Part shown: in pieces, positions 28,001 through 36,203 of the stretch
How the letters are laid out: every line of letters starts with the position of its first letter
Numbering within the stretch: the first letter of the stretch is position 1
From: Ramlibacter paludis
GTDB lineage: Bacteria; Pseudomonadota; Gammaproteobacteria; Burkholderiales; Burkholderiaceae_C
Reading direction: 5' to 3'
Length of the DNA stretch: 64,000 bases
Assembly (NCBI RefSeq): GCF_022012305.1
Contig: NZ_JAKLTM010000002.1
Coordinates: forward strand, 558,001 to 622,000
Notes under the pieces: generated by a model
What the model was told of the DNA's origin: nothing
Seen by the model: the letters and a program-made list of their open reading frames with translations, nothing else
Databases searched by the model: none
Made by a program: the position numbers and the translations under genes

Positions 28001-28863
28001 GGCATTTCACGCTTGATGACTTCCAGAACCCTCCGTACCGGCTCTGATATGACCACGCGGACATGCCCACCACTCTTGGGAGCCAAGTCGTAGTGCGCCT
28101 GTACGGAGTTGAAGCCGTCGAACGCTTTCAGCCATCCCGAGGGAGCGTTAGAAAACGTGGGTTCGACGGTCGTGACGCGGCCGAACGGGGACTCCTCACG
28201 GCGGAGCGGCAGCCGCAACGTATCAGGGGTGAGGACAATGGTCGTCTCTAAGTACGGCGACCGGTACAGAGCCTGCGCCTCCTCGGCTAGTCGACGGATT
28301 GCGCCCCAGGCGAGTTCATTTGCATGCTGACTTCGCTCCTGCTCGCTTCGCGCCGAGAAGGCGTCTATCGCGTCAGCTGTTTGCCAGGACGCACGCGGAA
28401 GAAGAACGTCAGCGCCGGCGGTGCTTACGACGGCCCCGACTCTCCTTTGGCAAGGCACTTCTCGCCGCCCGTCGTACCAACCATCCACACGGAGCTGAAA
28501 CGTCCGGTCGGCCAGAGAACCGTCGCTGTCCAGAATGGGGGAAAATTCGCTCACCTCCGGTAACTCGAGCATCGAAGCAGCCGACGCATGCTCCTGGCTT
28601 TCCAGGAGGCGATACACGTTGCGCCAAGGCACTACGGCTTCCTGGAGACTCAGGTCGCAAATGCCTTCATCGACCAGTTGGCGCAGGTATGCCGCGGAGA
28701 CAACCTCCGCCGGAGCACGCCCCTCCGTGGACTGCAAAAGAGCGTCAGCGGAGGCTTCGGCGAGCGGTGCGGGGAACCTGAGAACCCAACCGGCTGGCGA
28801 TGGCTGCCACGTTGCCGGTCGGTCGTTCGGCTTCTTGCCTTTGAATGCTGAAAAGAGGCCCAT
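25006..28863 (-). CDS. zorD: Zorya protein ZorD: SNF2-type helicase with C-terminal Mrr-like nuclease
   Basis: 1285 residues from the ATG that overlaps the zorC stop (TGATG); a GTG at 28884 is less likely. The long N-terminal part (1-590) precedes a SNF2 motor with LADDMGLGKT (about 648-657), DEAQ (about 755) and a second lobe with GAGLN and TDRAYRIGQ (about 1060-1095). The C-terminal 130 residues carry an Mrr/PD-(D/E)XK nuclease: FAFEVLCRVLWERQGF, GGDGGIDV and LLQCKR. In known Zorya systems ZorD is the DNA-degrading effector recruited after the ZorAB motor senses phage injection. Identity is supported by the complete zorABCD order. Confidence 0.9.
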   Translation of the reverse strand: MGLFSAFKGKKPNDRPATWQPSPAGWVLRFPAPLAEASADALLQSTEGRAPAEVVSAAYLRQLVDEGICDLSLQEAVVPWRNVYRLLESQEHASAASMLELPEVSEFSPILDSDGSLADRTFQLRVDGWYDGRREVPCQRRVGAVVSTAGADVLLPRASWQTADAIDAFSARSEQERSQHANELAWGAIRRLAEEAQALYRSPYLETTIVLTPDTLRLPLRREESPFGRVTTVEPTFSNAPSGWLKAFDGFNSVQAHYDLAPKSGGHVRVVISEPVRRVLEVIKREMPARRVAGSKAERFLHNPWAFLGEDARDVIREEEFAADKAAAGALATMFYLMPSIDAGRVIGVHLSVNEQFHGGTGKTHKVAFDGPPALEVFLSALNLALREERAVFPWGEFDLSIDGESVVQLEKGRQIAQIWRTQPAAGIRYEDIYELDGYSGRIEGIGVAKAIYVPVFQKPAPEEGKPGWLPTDLTPMVRVTLAGHEGNLLIPLTKDWVEKFDQQVREAESKGEREVRNESLPTAIATGEARKLADAFRVMLGVPDRVKPDGTGDTPTPKPKRETLLVKMNFFGVDYAEERRLNLALPPDAKAALPRSLRPSVHLKKHQLQGVAWFQHLVSRAPMDCRGALLADDMGLGKTLQLLCVLGSYYEQNPHAAPSLILCPKSLVENWAAETQKFFSDSFPKQLVLFGANLQTRKQPLSLIDSQLRARGVVDLLRPGWLGDAKLVFTTYEVLTNFEFSLARQGFAFVICDEAQRIKTPGTQVTIAAKALKADFRVACTGTPVENTLTDLWCLFDFVQPGLLGGLEEFGRSFRRPIECESDEQKAALSRLQDAIRPQTLRRTKEDIADELPKKRFAYSEAPQKPIQFKEALEEAERLHVPMSGHQNLLYLGGLKKLQDAAKESDGRKRARLSFGALHLMKAVCAEPYCLPGLRFLPDKDGHGVHFANSPKLAWLIESLKTVREAGQKAIVFTELREVQSALYYFLRESFGIKPFIINGDSQNRHSYIKRFSEADGFDVIILSTLAAGAGLNVTAANHVFHFTRAWNPAKENQATDRAYRIGQERDVFVYCPVTTTEQYATFDVRLDELLKKKATLANATIGTSDLASMLNGNGVEVKFSDLVGQAAPGAAGAKRFLSIDDADRMDGFAFEVLCRVLWERQGFTSHLTEKKGGDGGIDVLAFGGACGELLQCKRTASDALGWDAIKEVVAGAARYRAQFPGTTFQCVAVTNRAFNSGARAHADANNVRLVERAQLEDLLGRHAVSNEDMDTELNDYVPLLAAA

Positions 28864-30626
28864 CAATTTTCCGGGTAGTACCAAGCGTCCCTGGTGTTAG
28901 CCCACTTAAATCCAAGTCCCTTCAAGTGAGCGTCCAGCTTGAAGCGGAGTTGCGGGTCTTGAATCCAAAGACGACCGCCCTCGCTCCGCCGGTCTGTGAT
29001 TTGGGCGCCGGGGTATTGCCCCACGATGGTCCGCAACGCGTCCATCGTGAACTTGGCCCCCCTCGGAGCCCCGATGGTTCCCAGGGAGTTCCCAGCCTTA
29101 GAACCCGCCTCAGTCGTTTGAATGGCAGGGGGCGCAGAGCGCCCCGCCTCAGCAGTCTTAGTGACTTCATGTACGGGCGTCTTTGGCACACGCCGAGCCT
29201 CTCTCTTCTTTTCATCTGGGTGAATGCCAAGCCGGCGGAGCTGATACGCCGCGTCGTCCTCCCACGGTGCTCTGTGGAGGATGCGCGCCGCGCATTCCTC
29301 GTGGTACCCCCGCTTTAGGTCGGAAGTGGTTCCGCTGTACGTGCGCGCGTTCGGCTCGAAGGGAAGCTCATCAGCTTTGTACACGTAAGCGGCGTTCGGT
29401 ACACGGCTGAATTCCACCACCACGTAGTTGCCAAGCTGCATCATGAATGCGTCTACATCGGCATTCGTGCTTAGAGTGGCAAACGACCCTTCCTCACGGG
29501 CAATGAGGTTCTTAATGCCGGCGTTGGATGCGGCGAGCTGGCGTGTATGAGCGCTGAACACAAGACGTGTCCACTCAATCTGGTCCAGATACTGGCTCCA
29601 GAACGCGAGCCGCCCTTCATCGGCGTTGCCGCGAGCGGCCAAGACTTCGAAGAAATCTCGAAGGTTAGCGTCGTTCACCCACTTCAGCACCATCCTCCAG
29701 ACAGAGTCTGACACCCTGTTCCAAGTCGTCGCCAGACCTGCGGCTCGAAGCTTCGGGTTCCGCCAGACGTCCTTGCTGACAACATAGTCTCGCAGCTCGG
29801 AGTGAAGCGTCGGTTGTGCGCAGCGTTGGTAGCGAGAGAGAATCTCGATGAGTGCTTCATCCCTGTAGACGGGCCTACTCTTTACGAGAGCCAAGAGGCG
29901 CGACAGAGATTCTTTGAACCGGGTATCGGACAGCTTCGTGCTGCTACCCACCGCCCCCAGTACGACAGCGTGCCAGAACCAGCTCGTTTCCGGGACGGCC
30001 AAGTCTGACGCGATTCTCCTAACGACGGTCTCGTCGCCCTGCAGGTAGTCAGCGCCCAGCTTGTCTCCCGCGCGCTCGGTCAACAGCTCCGGAAATTCAC
30101 GAAGCACCTTTACCCAATCCGGAAACACTTCGCGGCCGGCCTCGTCACTTATCTGAGGCCATGTGTCCTGCAAAAGCCCGCGCAGCGCAGACCAACCCCG
30201 CAGTTCCTCGGCGGTTGCAGCGGCCGGGTCGAACTCAAAGTGCGAGCAGAGAAGACCAAACCAAGTGAGGGACCACAGCTCTCCTTTAGCAGCGTCGACG
30301 CTGTACTCCTCAAGCAGTTCGATGAAGCGAGCGTGACCAATGGGCTTTCGCCCACCTTGCTCCCGAACGCGAACGTTCAGCGCCCCGGCGACAAGATGCC
30401 TATCCTCGTCGTCCAGCTTCGCCCCCCGCATCAGTGCCAATGCGGCGGCGTAAGAAGCCTCTCTCGCAGGGCGTGCTGCAGAGAACTCCTTGAACAGCTC
30501 CGCCGATTCATTGACAGCCTCCTCGACATACTCGGGCCTGCCAAATCGAACCGCTCCGATGTCGAACGAACCGAGTATCACGGCGAGACCCTGCCGGAGT
30601 GATTCCAGCGCAGGTGGCCTTAGCAT
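28863..30626 (-). CDS. zorC: Zorya protein ZorC (EH-signature domain)
   Basis: 587 residues from MLRPPALESL, overlapping the zorB stop by seven bases; the longer frame from 30686 runs through zorB. Mostly alpha-helical and rich in Trp and Arg, as ZorC/EH_signature proteins are; a separate C-terminal segment after about 510 (FTMDALRTIVGQYPGAQITD...LGFKWANTRDAWYYP) looks like a small DNA-binding fold. In type I Zorya, ZorC binds DNA and helps ZorD act on invading DNA. Assignment depends mainly on position between zorB and zorD plus length and composition. Confidence 0.85.
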   Translation of the reverse strand: MLRPPALESLRQGLAVILGSFDIGAVRFGRPEYVEEAVNESAELFKEFSAARPAREASYAAALALMRGAKLDDEDRHLVAGALNVRVREQGGRKPIGHARFIELLEEYSVDAAKGELWSLTWFGLLCSHFEFDPAAATAEELRGWSALRGLLQDTWPQISDEAGREVFPDWVKVLREFPELLTERAGDKLGADYLQGDETVVRRIASDLAVPETSWFWHAVVLGAVGSSTKLSDTRFKESLSRLLALVKSRPVYRDEALIEILSRYQRCAQPTLHSELRDYVVSKDVWRNPKLRAAGLATTWNRVSDSVWRMVLKWVNDANLRDFFEVLAARGNADEGRLAFWSQYLDQIEWTRLVFSAHTRQLAASNAGIKNLIAREEGSFATLSTNADVDAFMMQLGNYVVVEFSRVPNAAYVYKADELPFEPNARTYSGTTSDLKRGYHEECAARILHRAPWEDDAAYQLRRLGIHPDEKKREARRVPKTPVHEVTKTAEAGRSAPPAIQTTEAGSKAGNSLGTIGAPRGAKFTMDALRTIVGQYPGAQITDRRSEGGRLWIQDPQLRFKLDAHLKGLGFKWANTRDAWYYPEN

Positions 30627-31327
30627 TGACCGAACTCCGTTCCCGACAGGTCGGGGGCACTGTCCTTGGTCTCGTCGAGCTGCCAAAAGTCGACGCGCAG
30701 CTCCACCCGCCGACTTTCCTCCTTAGATGCCTTCATTGAGTTGAAGCTGTATCCACCAACTAAGAACAGGTCGCGCACCTTCTTCTTCTCTGCGTCCGTC
30801 AGCGGTGCCTCCCCGGCCACCGCCGGCGAAAACAGGACGCACACCACCTTCCTACTGCGGTCAAGACTCAGTCCCAGGTTGTACAGGTAGGTTCCGTCTT
30901 GGTCCGTGAACCCCTCGACGACAACCCGACGTATCCACTGCCTGCCCAAGTCGGAGTTCTGCGCCTTCAGCAAGACTGGTACGTACCTGCGCAGGAAGGC
31001 CGCTCCGGCGGGCTGGATGTCGGACCGGCCCCGGTCGAACCGAACAATTTCCCCGAGGTCAATCCGGTAGGTAGATTCGTTGACCTTGATTTCAGGAAAC
31101 TCGCGCGAGACCTCGCGTATGGTGGACATGAGCTCCTTGATGTCCTTTTCACGCTGAATCTTGCGCTGTTCCGTCGTAGTCACGTCCTTCGTGACGGAAA
31201 TCAGCGTGACTGCCATGACGACAAGGAACAGGACCATCAAGGCGGACATCAGGTCGGAGAACGAAATCCAGAAAGGACTTTCGCCCTCGGGCTTAGGCGG
31301 CCTCTTCAGAACCAGCGGCGTGAACAT
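30620..31327 (-). CDS. zorB: Zorya protein ZorB (MotB/OmpA-like stator subunit)
   Basis: 235 residues, ATG two bases after the zorA stop. One transmembrane helix (about 20-47, FSDLMSALMVLFLVVMAVTL) has an Asp at its N-terminal end, matching the ion-binding Asp of MotB-type stators. A periplasmic OmpA/MotB domain follows (about 110-215; VVVEGFTDQDGTYLYNLGLS, then LDRSRKVV) and should anchor to peptidoglycan. With ZorA it forms a proton- or sodium-driven motor in the inner membrane that detects phage-induced envelope damage. Confidence 0.92.
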   Translation of the reverse strand: MFTPLVLKRPPKPEGESPFWISFSDLMSALMVLFLVVMAVTLISVTKDVTTTEQRKIQREKDIKELMSTIREVSREFPEIKVNESTYRIDLGEIVRFDRGRSDIQPAGAAFLRRYVPVLLKAQNSDLGRQWIRRVVVEGFTDQDGTYLYNLGLSLDRSRKVVCVLFSPAVAGEAPLTDAEKKKVRDLFLVGGYSFNSMKASKEESRRVELRVDFWQLDETKDSAPDLSGTEFGQC

Positions 31328-31329
31328 GA

Positions 31330-33645
31330 CTATGCCGCCTTCTTTAGACGCGACATTGCAACGCCAATCTGCTGCACCACGCCATTGAGCTGCGCGACTC
31401 CACCTCCGAGGTGTTTGTCCGTCTCCCCGATTGCCTTCTGAATTTGGCCAACAAGCTGCGTCCCAAACTCCTCGAACGCTTGCCGCAAGGTGCTACTAAC
31501 GCCCTCCAGGTACTGGAGGTTGTGTGTTTCCGCGACCTTCAGTTGCTGCACGATGCGCTCCAGGTCTGCCACGAGCTCCTTCGACAGGCCCGCTTCCTTT
31601 CGGACCGATTCGACGAGAGAGGACAAGACGGCAACGTTTGCATCGACAGTCCGGCGCGCACTCTCGTACTGCTCGAAGCCTTGCCGGACAGCCGTCGACG
31701 CACTATGAAGGGCGGTCGAAGCGCCTGTCAGCTGCTCCGACAACTTCTCGGACCTGTCAAAGACTTCTACTACTTTGCCGCCGGCAGTGTCAAAGCGCTG
31801 CGCCGCCGATGTCATGTTGAGCGCTCCCACGTTCATGCCTTCAATGGCTCGGGTAGAAACTGCTCCAATCGCGTCGATGTGACGCTGTGTGTTCACCACT
31901 TGCTCGCTCACCGATTTCAACAGCCGCTCAACCTGTTGCGACAGGCCGGTGACCACTTCCTCGGTTCGAGCGGATAGCCGTTCGTTCCGCCCCTTCTCGT
32001 CAGCGGCGGTCGCTTTCCGCAGTTCCTCAAGGTGTTCGAGCGACGCGCCCAACTGGCCCAGGACCTCCGAGACCGCAGCATCCATGGCAGCTTGGTGCTT
32101 GGACTGCTCCTCGCTCGCCGCTCTGCGCATATCGGAGACAGTCTGCTGCATCTCTTTGGAAAGAGACTGCTGTGTCTCCGCGGCTTGCTTCCTGGTGTGC
32201 TCGACAACTTCGCCCACGCTAGTCATGAGCGTTTCAACTTTGCCGGCTAGCCCCTGCACCAATTCCTGAGTGTGGTCTGCCAGCACCTCACTTCGACTCT
32301 GCTCTTGCGAGGCGGCGTTCTTCCGGACTTCCTCCATCTGTTGGACAGCCTGAGCGAGTTGATTCAGGACTGCGCCGACTGCTTCGTCCATGGCCTTCTG
32401 ACTCTTTTGCTGCTCGTCGGCAGCGAGCTTTCGAAATTCCGCGACGAACTCTCGCATTTGCTCCGTTAGAACCCTCTGGTTCTCGGCAGACTGCTTCATC
32501 GCGTCTTCAAGCGTTCCGCTGAGACGGTTCGTGGCCTGCTCGTTGGATTTGTTGATGTCCTCAACAAGCTTTTGAAGAGCGTGCTGAACGGTGGTCATCG
32601 CTGACGCGGAGCGGTCGATTTGCTCGTGGATGCCGCGCATCTGACCGCCGAAGGTGTCTTCTAGCTTTGCCATGAACCCGGTCAATAGGTTCTCCAGCAT
32701 CCCGCTCACCGCTTGGCTGTTAGAGTCGCCTGTTCGTTGCATTACCTCAGTCATGGCGCGCAGCGGCGCCGCCAAGTTGGCTGTAATGGTGTCGCCGAGA
32801 TGCGCACCAAGAGCCCGGCTAGCGTCTGACTGAGCGGAAATCTGACGCTCCACCAAGTTGGTCATCAACTGAGTGAGGTCTTCAACAAGAGCTTGCTTTA
32901 GCTGCGCAGCGTGCGCCTCCGACTTTTCGCTCGAGTGAACGAGGCGCGAGAGATATTCCTCACCTGCGCCAGTCTCGTAGAGCGAGTCAATAACGTGATT
33001 CAACTCCTCCACTCGCCGGTAAAAAAGTGCGAGGACCAGGCGGCTTGCAAAGGTGATGAACATCGCGCAGGCGATTGCAATCGCTGACGCGCTGAAAGCG
33101 TGTGCGACGCCGTCCAAAAGCGGCTTCAAGCCGGCGACTGCGCTGGCGGTGCTTGTCGCATCGAACTTCGCCAACCCCTCCAGGAGGCCGGCAAAGGTCC
33201 CGATGATTCCGAGGCCGGTGAGAACGCCAGGTAGGTGACGGGTGAAGTCATCGAACAGACGACTGTCGACGAGCACCTCGCGAGTGAAGAACATTTCGGC
33301 GGGCACCGTCGCCCGCACCTCAACCAGAATGTTGTCGCCACGGCCGGCCCTCTTCACCTCGTGAAGAGTGTCGTCGTACTCCTCCCAGAGGTGCTTAAGG
33401 GGCTCGCTCCTCAGAACTGTTCCTACGTCCTCGGGGGCCACTTGGTCCCCACGCCTCTTGAGAGAGCGGATGCCTCGAAGGGCGGAAGTAAGCTGCCAGC
33501 CGACGCGAAGTCCCTGCAACAGATAGCCGGCAATAAACAAGCCAGTGAGCAGGGCGACGACCAGGAAAACGGCCAACGGAATTCCGGACAGGTGCCCCAA
33601 GACAGGATGGACCTGTGCGAGGTATCCAAGTAGCGCTTGTGTCAC
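31330..33645 (-). CDS. zorA: Zorya protein ZorA (MotA/ExbB-like stator with long cytoplasmic tail)
   Basis: 771 residues, GTG start inside the stop of the preceding RHH gene. Transmembrane helices: about 18-42 (FLVVALLTGLFIAGYLL), about 137-160 (VLTGLGIIGTFAGLLEGL, the conserved ExbB/MotA region) and about 185-212 (AIAIACAMFITFASRLVLALF). The remaining 550 residues are a long coiled coil with repeated Ala/Glu/Gln heptads, the tail that in ZorA carries the signal from motor to cytoplasm. It assembles as a pentamer around a ZorB dimer (family knowledge). Confidence 0.92.
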   Translation of the reverse strand: MTQALLGYLAQVHPVLGHLSGIPLAVFLVVALLTGLFIAGYLLQGLRVGWQLTSALRGIRSLKRRGDQVAPEDVGTVLRSEPLKHLWEEYDDTLHEVKRAGRGDNILVEVRATVPAEMFFTREVLVDSRLFDDFTRHLPGVLTGLGIIGTFAGLLEGLAKFDATSTASAVAGLKPLLDGVAHAFSASAIAIACAMFITFASRLVLALFYRRVEELNHVIDSLYETGAGEEYLSRLVHSSEKSEAHAAQLKQALVEDLTQLMTNLVERQISAQSDASRALGAHLGDTITANLAAPLRAMTEVMQRTGDSNSQAVSGMLENLLTGFMAKLEDTFGGQMRGIHEQIDRSASAMTTVQHALQKLVEDINKSNEQATNRLSGTLEDAMKQSAENQRVLTEQMREFVAEFRKLAADEQQKSQKAMDEAVGAVLNQLAQAVQQMEEVRKNAASQEQSRSEVLADHTQELVQGLAGKVETLMTSVGEVVEHTRKQAAETQQSLSKEMQQTVSDMRRAASEEQSKHQAAMDAAVSEVLGQLGASLEHLEELRKATAADEKGRNERLSARTEEVVTGLSQQVERLLKSVSEQVVNTQRHIDAIGAVSTRAIEGMNVGALNMTSAAQRFDTAGGKVVEVFDRSEKLSEQLTGASTALHSASTAVRQGFEQYESARRTVDANVAVLSSLVESVRKEAGLSKELVADLERIVQQLKVAETHNLQYLEGVSSTLRQAFEEFGTQLVGQIQKAIGETDKHLGGGVAQLNGVVQQIGVAMSRLKKAA

Positions 33646-33836
33646 TTGCTTTCCCCTACTGCTTTCCGCTGCCTGCGTACCGCCTGTTCAATGCCCTGAT
33701 TCCGGCAGTGCTCGTACAACAACACCTCAAGCATGTTTATCTGCGAACGGTGCTCTTTGGCGGCGGCCTGCTCCAGCAGTTCTTTGAAGCGTGGCGTGAC
33801 TCGAAAGCTGATTGAGACTGTCTTTTCGGCTGTCAT
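33642..33836 (-). CDS. Small ribbon-helix-helix protein leading the Zorya operon
   Basis: 64 residues from MTAEKTVSISF; the longer frame from 34025 is rejected because it lacks protein-like content. KTVSISFRVTPRFKELLEQA forms the RHH strand and first helix, SQINMLEVLLYEHCRNQ the second, and a basic tail follows. Its stop overlaps the zorA GTG (GTGA), so translation is coupled. It resembles the RHH protein before hsdM (10994-11209). There is no Shine-Dalgarno, and a candidate -10 lies about 14-19 bases upstream, so its message may be almost leaderless. A likely autoregulator of the Zorya operon. Confidence 0.7.
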   Translation of the reverse strand: MTAEKTVSISFRVTPRFKELLEQAAAKEHRSQINMLEVLLYEHCRNQGIEQAVRRQRKAVGESK

Positions 33837-33849
33837 GTGTGAGGGCGCT

Positions 33850-33870
33850 TGTATAGCAGTGCACGATACA
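33850..33870 (-). promoter_or_regulatory. Candidate operator/promoter of the Zorya operon
   Basis: Inverted repeat TGTAT-N11-ATACA with a GTGCAC palindrome in the centre. On the minus strand it includes TGCTATACA, an extended -10 box, which would put transcription start about seven bases before the RHH start codon. An RHH dimer-of-dimers could bind here. No good -35 box is seen. Confidence 0.4.
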
Positions 33871-34039
33871 TGCAACAGAGTGTTTCCGAAAGAGGACTTT
33901 TCGGGATGCCCTGGCATTGGCCACCAAAACTGAATACGGGCGTAGTAGTCCCTTTGGTGGAGGAGCGTGGAATCGGCACCTCCAGTTGGCCCGGGAGCCG
34001 ATGTCCGGCATGCTTCTGCAATCAAAGTTAGGAGCAGTC

Positions 34040-34729
34040 ATGTCAAAACTGACGGCCCGTGCGTTGCGCGCCTTAGTGGATTTCGGGTCCACCCCAGACC
34101 TCTCCTTGCAATCAACAGCTTCTCCCGCTCTCCTGTCGGAACTGCCTAGCCAGGCCATGCGTGCCGCGTCGGTGACTTGGCGGCAGGGCAGCGCTGCCCT
34201 GACGGACGAGCAGCTTGCGTGCTGTGTCAAGGGACTGACGGTGCTGGAACGCTCGCCCGGATACCTGGCGGGCAGCGTCTCTCCTGCTATATGCCTGTTC
34301 CGCGAGTACGAAGCGCGGTGCTCCGAGAGTGAACGCGTGTCTCTTGCTGAATGGGTGCTCAAGAACACTGATAACCCGTATCTTCCATTTGGCACTTCGA
34401 ATATGGGCGCGAGGTCGTTGGCGGAACTAAACGAACGCGCTGCGGCAGCTAGAGCCCGAAAGGAGACCCGCCGCTCCGCAGAAGCGATACGCCGTTTGGA
34501 CGCGCAATCACGAAAGGCAAACGCCGCGACGGAAGCACTGTTCGCCGCGCTTAGACGACGTGACCGACTCGCGATTTCAGCACTGCTGGCAAAGGGCGCA
34601 GACGTTCGGAAACCGAACTCAAATGGGCTGTCTCCGTTGGAGTACGCAAAGAGCCTTGGAGCGGCAGACCTCTTACCGTCTGAGACTCACACCGGGTGCA
34701 GAGACGGTCCGCCAGTCCAACCGCAATGA
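34040..34729 (+). CDS. Protein with C-terminal ankyrin-like repeat
   Basis: 229 residues from MSKLTARALRA, with GGAGCAGTC before the ATG. The first 140 residues are unassigned; 150-185 is a charged helix (ARARKETRRSAEAIRRL); the last 45 contain an ankyrin-like unit (LFAALRRRDRLAISALLAKG, then ADVRKPNSNGLSPLEYAKSLGA). It is divergent from the Zorya operon. A protein-binding role is likely; nothing more specific can be said. Confidence 0.6.
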   Translation: MSKLTARALRALVDFGSTPDLSLQSTASPALLSELPSQAMRAASVTWRQGSAALTDEQLACCVKGLTVLERSPGYLAGSVSPAICLFREYEARCSESERVSLAEWVLKNTDNPYLPFGTSNMGARSLAELNERAAAARARKETRRSAEAIRRLDAQSRKANAATEALFAALRRRDRLAISALLAKGADVRKPNSNGLSPLEYAKSLGAADLLPSETHTGCRDGPPVQPQ

Positions 34730-34963
34730 TGTCTTGCGTGCCACCACAGTCATCACGCGCGCGGGCGACGATGCAGCGAATTCGCCAGCGGGAAGATGGT
34801 CGCGGCTGACAACCAAGGGCAACGCGGCCACTTCGGCCAAAGGGATGTCCGCGCGTGCGGCGAGTTGCTGACACGCAGAGTTTTCTAGAAATGGAACCGC
34901 TCCTTGCTTCTTGCTTGCGACACTTTCCCTGCCGGCGTGTGCCGGGAATTTGAAGGAACATTC

Positions 34964-35125
34964 ATGAGTAAAGAGCGAAAGACGCCCGTGACTCTGGACG
35001 CACTGAAGCGGGTCACCAGGACGGCGATGGAAAAGCACGGAAAGATTCCCGCCGGCAGCGAGGTTTCGCGCCTCGATGCGGCGTACCAGAAGCAGGTAGC
35101 TGAGGCCAAGAAACGTCGCAGTTAG
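34964..35125 (+). CDS. Very small basic protein
   Basis: 53 residues from MSKERKTPVTL; the upstream extension (from 34904) is not protein-like. AAGGAACATTC precedes the ATG. Predicted helical and very basic (MEKHGKIPAGSEVSRLDAAY, ending KKRRS). Convergent with the next gene, overlapping it by four bases. Could be nucleic-acid binding; not recognised. Confidence 0.45.
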   Translation: MSKERKTPVTLDALKRVTRTAMEKHGKIPAGSEVSRLDAAYQKQVAEAKKRRS

Positions 35126-36189
35126 GTGCCGACGCCCTGCTTCAGCTGACCGCTGCGTTGCTGTCTTGCAAGTCGGTATGCCTCCGCATACCGACTCATT
35201 ATGTAGCCCTGTGTTCGCGGCCACGAAGGCGGCTCGCCCACCGCCGCCGCCCGCCAGAGGTCACAGATGAATGTGAGCAGCCGGGTGACTCCGAAGAGGT
35301 TCTCGAGCCGCTCTGCCCGACCTCTGGACCGCACCGCCTTGAGCACCTCGGGAAGACGCCGGTTGGGTAGTACGCTCTTTGCAGAGGAGGACCACTTCTT
35401 CAGCGTGCTCAGACTGATGCCCGTGCGCAGCGAAAGCTCCGGCAAGTCGGAACAGTCAGAAAGCTTGCAGACCATCGCCAGCCAATTACCCATTGGCCGT
35501 CGTCGAATGTCTAGAACGTCGTTGATGATTGAAACTGCCGCTGGGTCGAAGTCATCGTGGGCACAGTCAAGCCAAGCCAGGGTGCTGAGCGCCGTCTCAA
35601 TGGGCGGCATGACATTCACCAAGATGCCCTCCTCGACGGAAGCTAGAGCGAGCTCCGCTGATGAGAACACCTCCTTCAGCAGCTCTTCCGCCGTAGACTT
35701 CTGACCATTGCGCACCAAGTCTTCCAAGACGAAGCAGTATTCGTCGCACATGGCGAGGCGGACGGCCACGTCGTGCAAAACGTCCCCCTCGGCGGGCCCA
35801 GTTGCGTGTGCAACCGTTCGCCACCCAGTGGTTCTCTCGCTGGACTTGCCGTCAAGCAGCGTCTCCACTCGCGCCGCGGGCATTATCGGAGCCAAGTACG
35901 CTTTGGTCAGCGAGCGGAGACCTGGTGACAGGTTGTGCTTGCCATCGGCAACGTACGCCAGCTTGCGTAACACCCCATAAAAGCCAGCGACTTGAGGCTT
36001 GTCACTGCGTCGCACTAGGTTGGGAATGCTGCTGTCGCAGACCACGTGACACAGTGTCTCGGGGCTGAAGGTCAGTGCGGTCGAGAGGTGAACCTTGAAG
36101 GTGCTGCCAAACGCCTCGAGCGGGCGCATCAGTTGCATTCCGGCTGACTGCGGAAGCCGAACTGTTGATTCAAGAATTTTTCCAGCCAT
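35122..36189 (-). CDS. Unknown protein, last gene of a four-gene operon
   Basis: 355 residues from MAGKILESTV, 14 bases after the PLD gene stop; the longer frame from 36303 overlaps that gene and is unlikely. No family recognised. It is largely helical, with a helix-turn-helix-like stretch near 265-285 (LSLRTGISLSTLKKWSSSAK), suggesting DNA contact, and a conserved-looking middle (VRLAMCDEYCFVLEDLVRN; ETALSTLAWLDCAHDDFDP). No membrane segments. As part of a nuclease operon it may be the sensor or regulator. Confidence 0.65.
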   Translation of the reverse strand: MAGKILESTVRLPQSAGMQLMRPLEAFGSTFKVHLSTALTFSPETLCHVVCDSSIPNLVRRSDKPQVAGFYGVLRKLAYVADGKHNLSPGLRSLTKAYLAPIMPAARVETLLDGKSSERTTGWRTVAHATGPAEGDVLHDVAVRLAMCDEYCFVLEDLVRNGQKSTAEELLKEVFSSAELALASVEEGILVNVMPPIETALSTLAWLDCAHDDFDPAAVSIINDVLDIRRRPMGNWLAMVCKLSDCSDLPELSLRTGISLSTLKKWSSSAKSVLPNRRLPEVLKAVRSRGRAERLENLFGVTRLLTFICDLWRAAAVGEPPSWPRTQGYIMSRYAEAYRLARQQRSGQLKQGVGT

Positions 36190-36203
36190 GACGAGCTGCC
36201 CGC

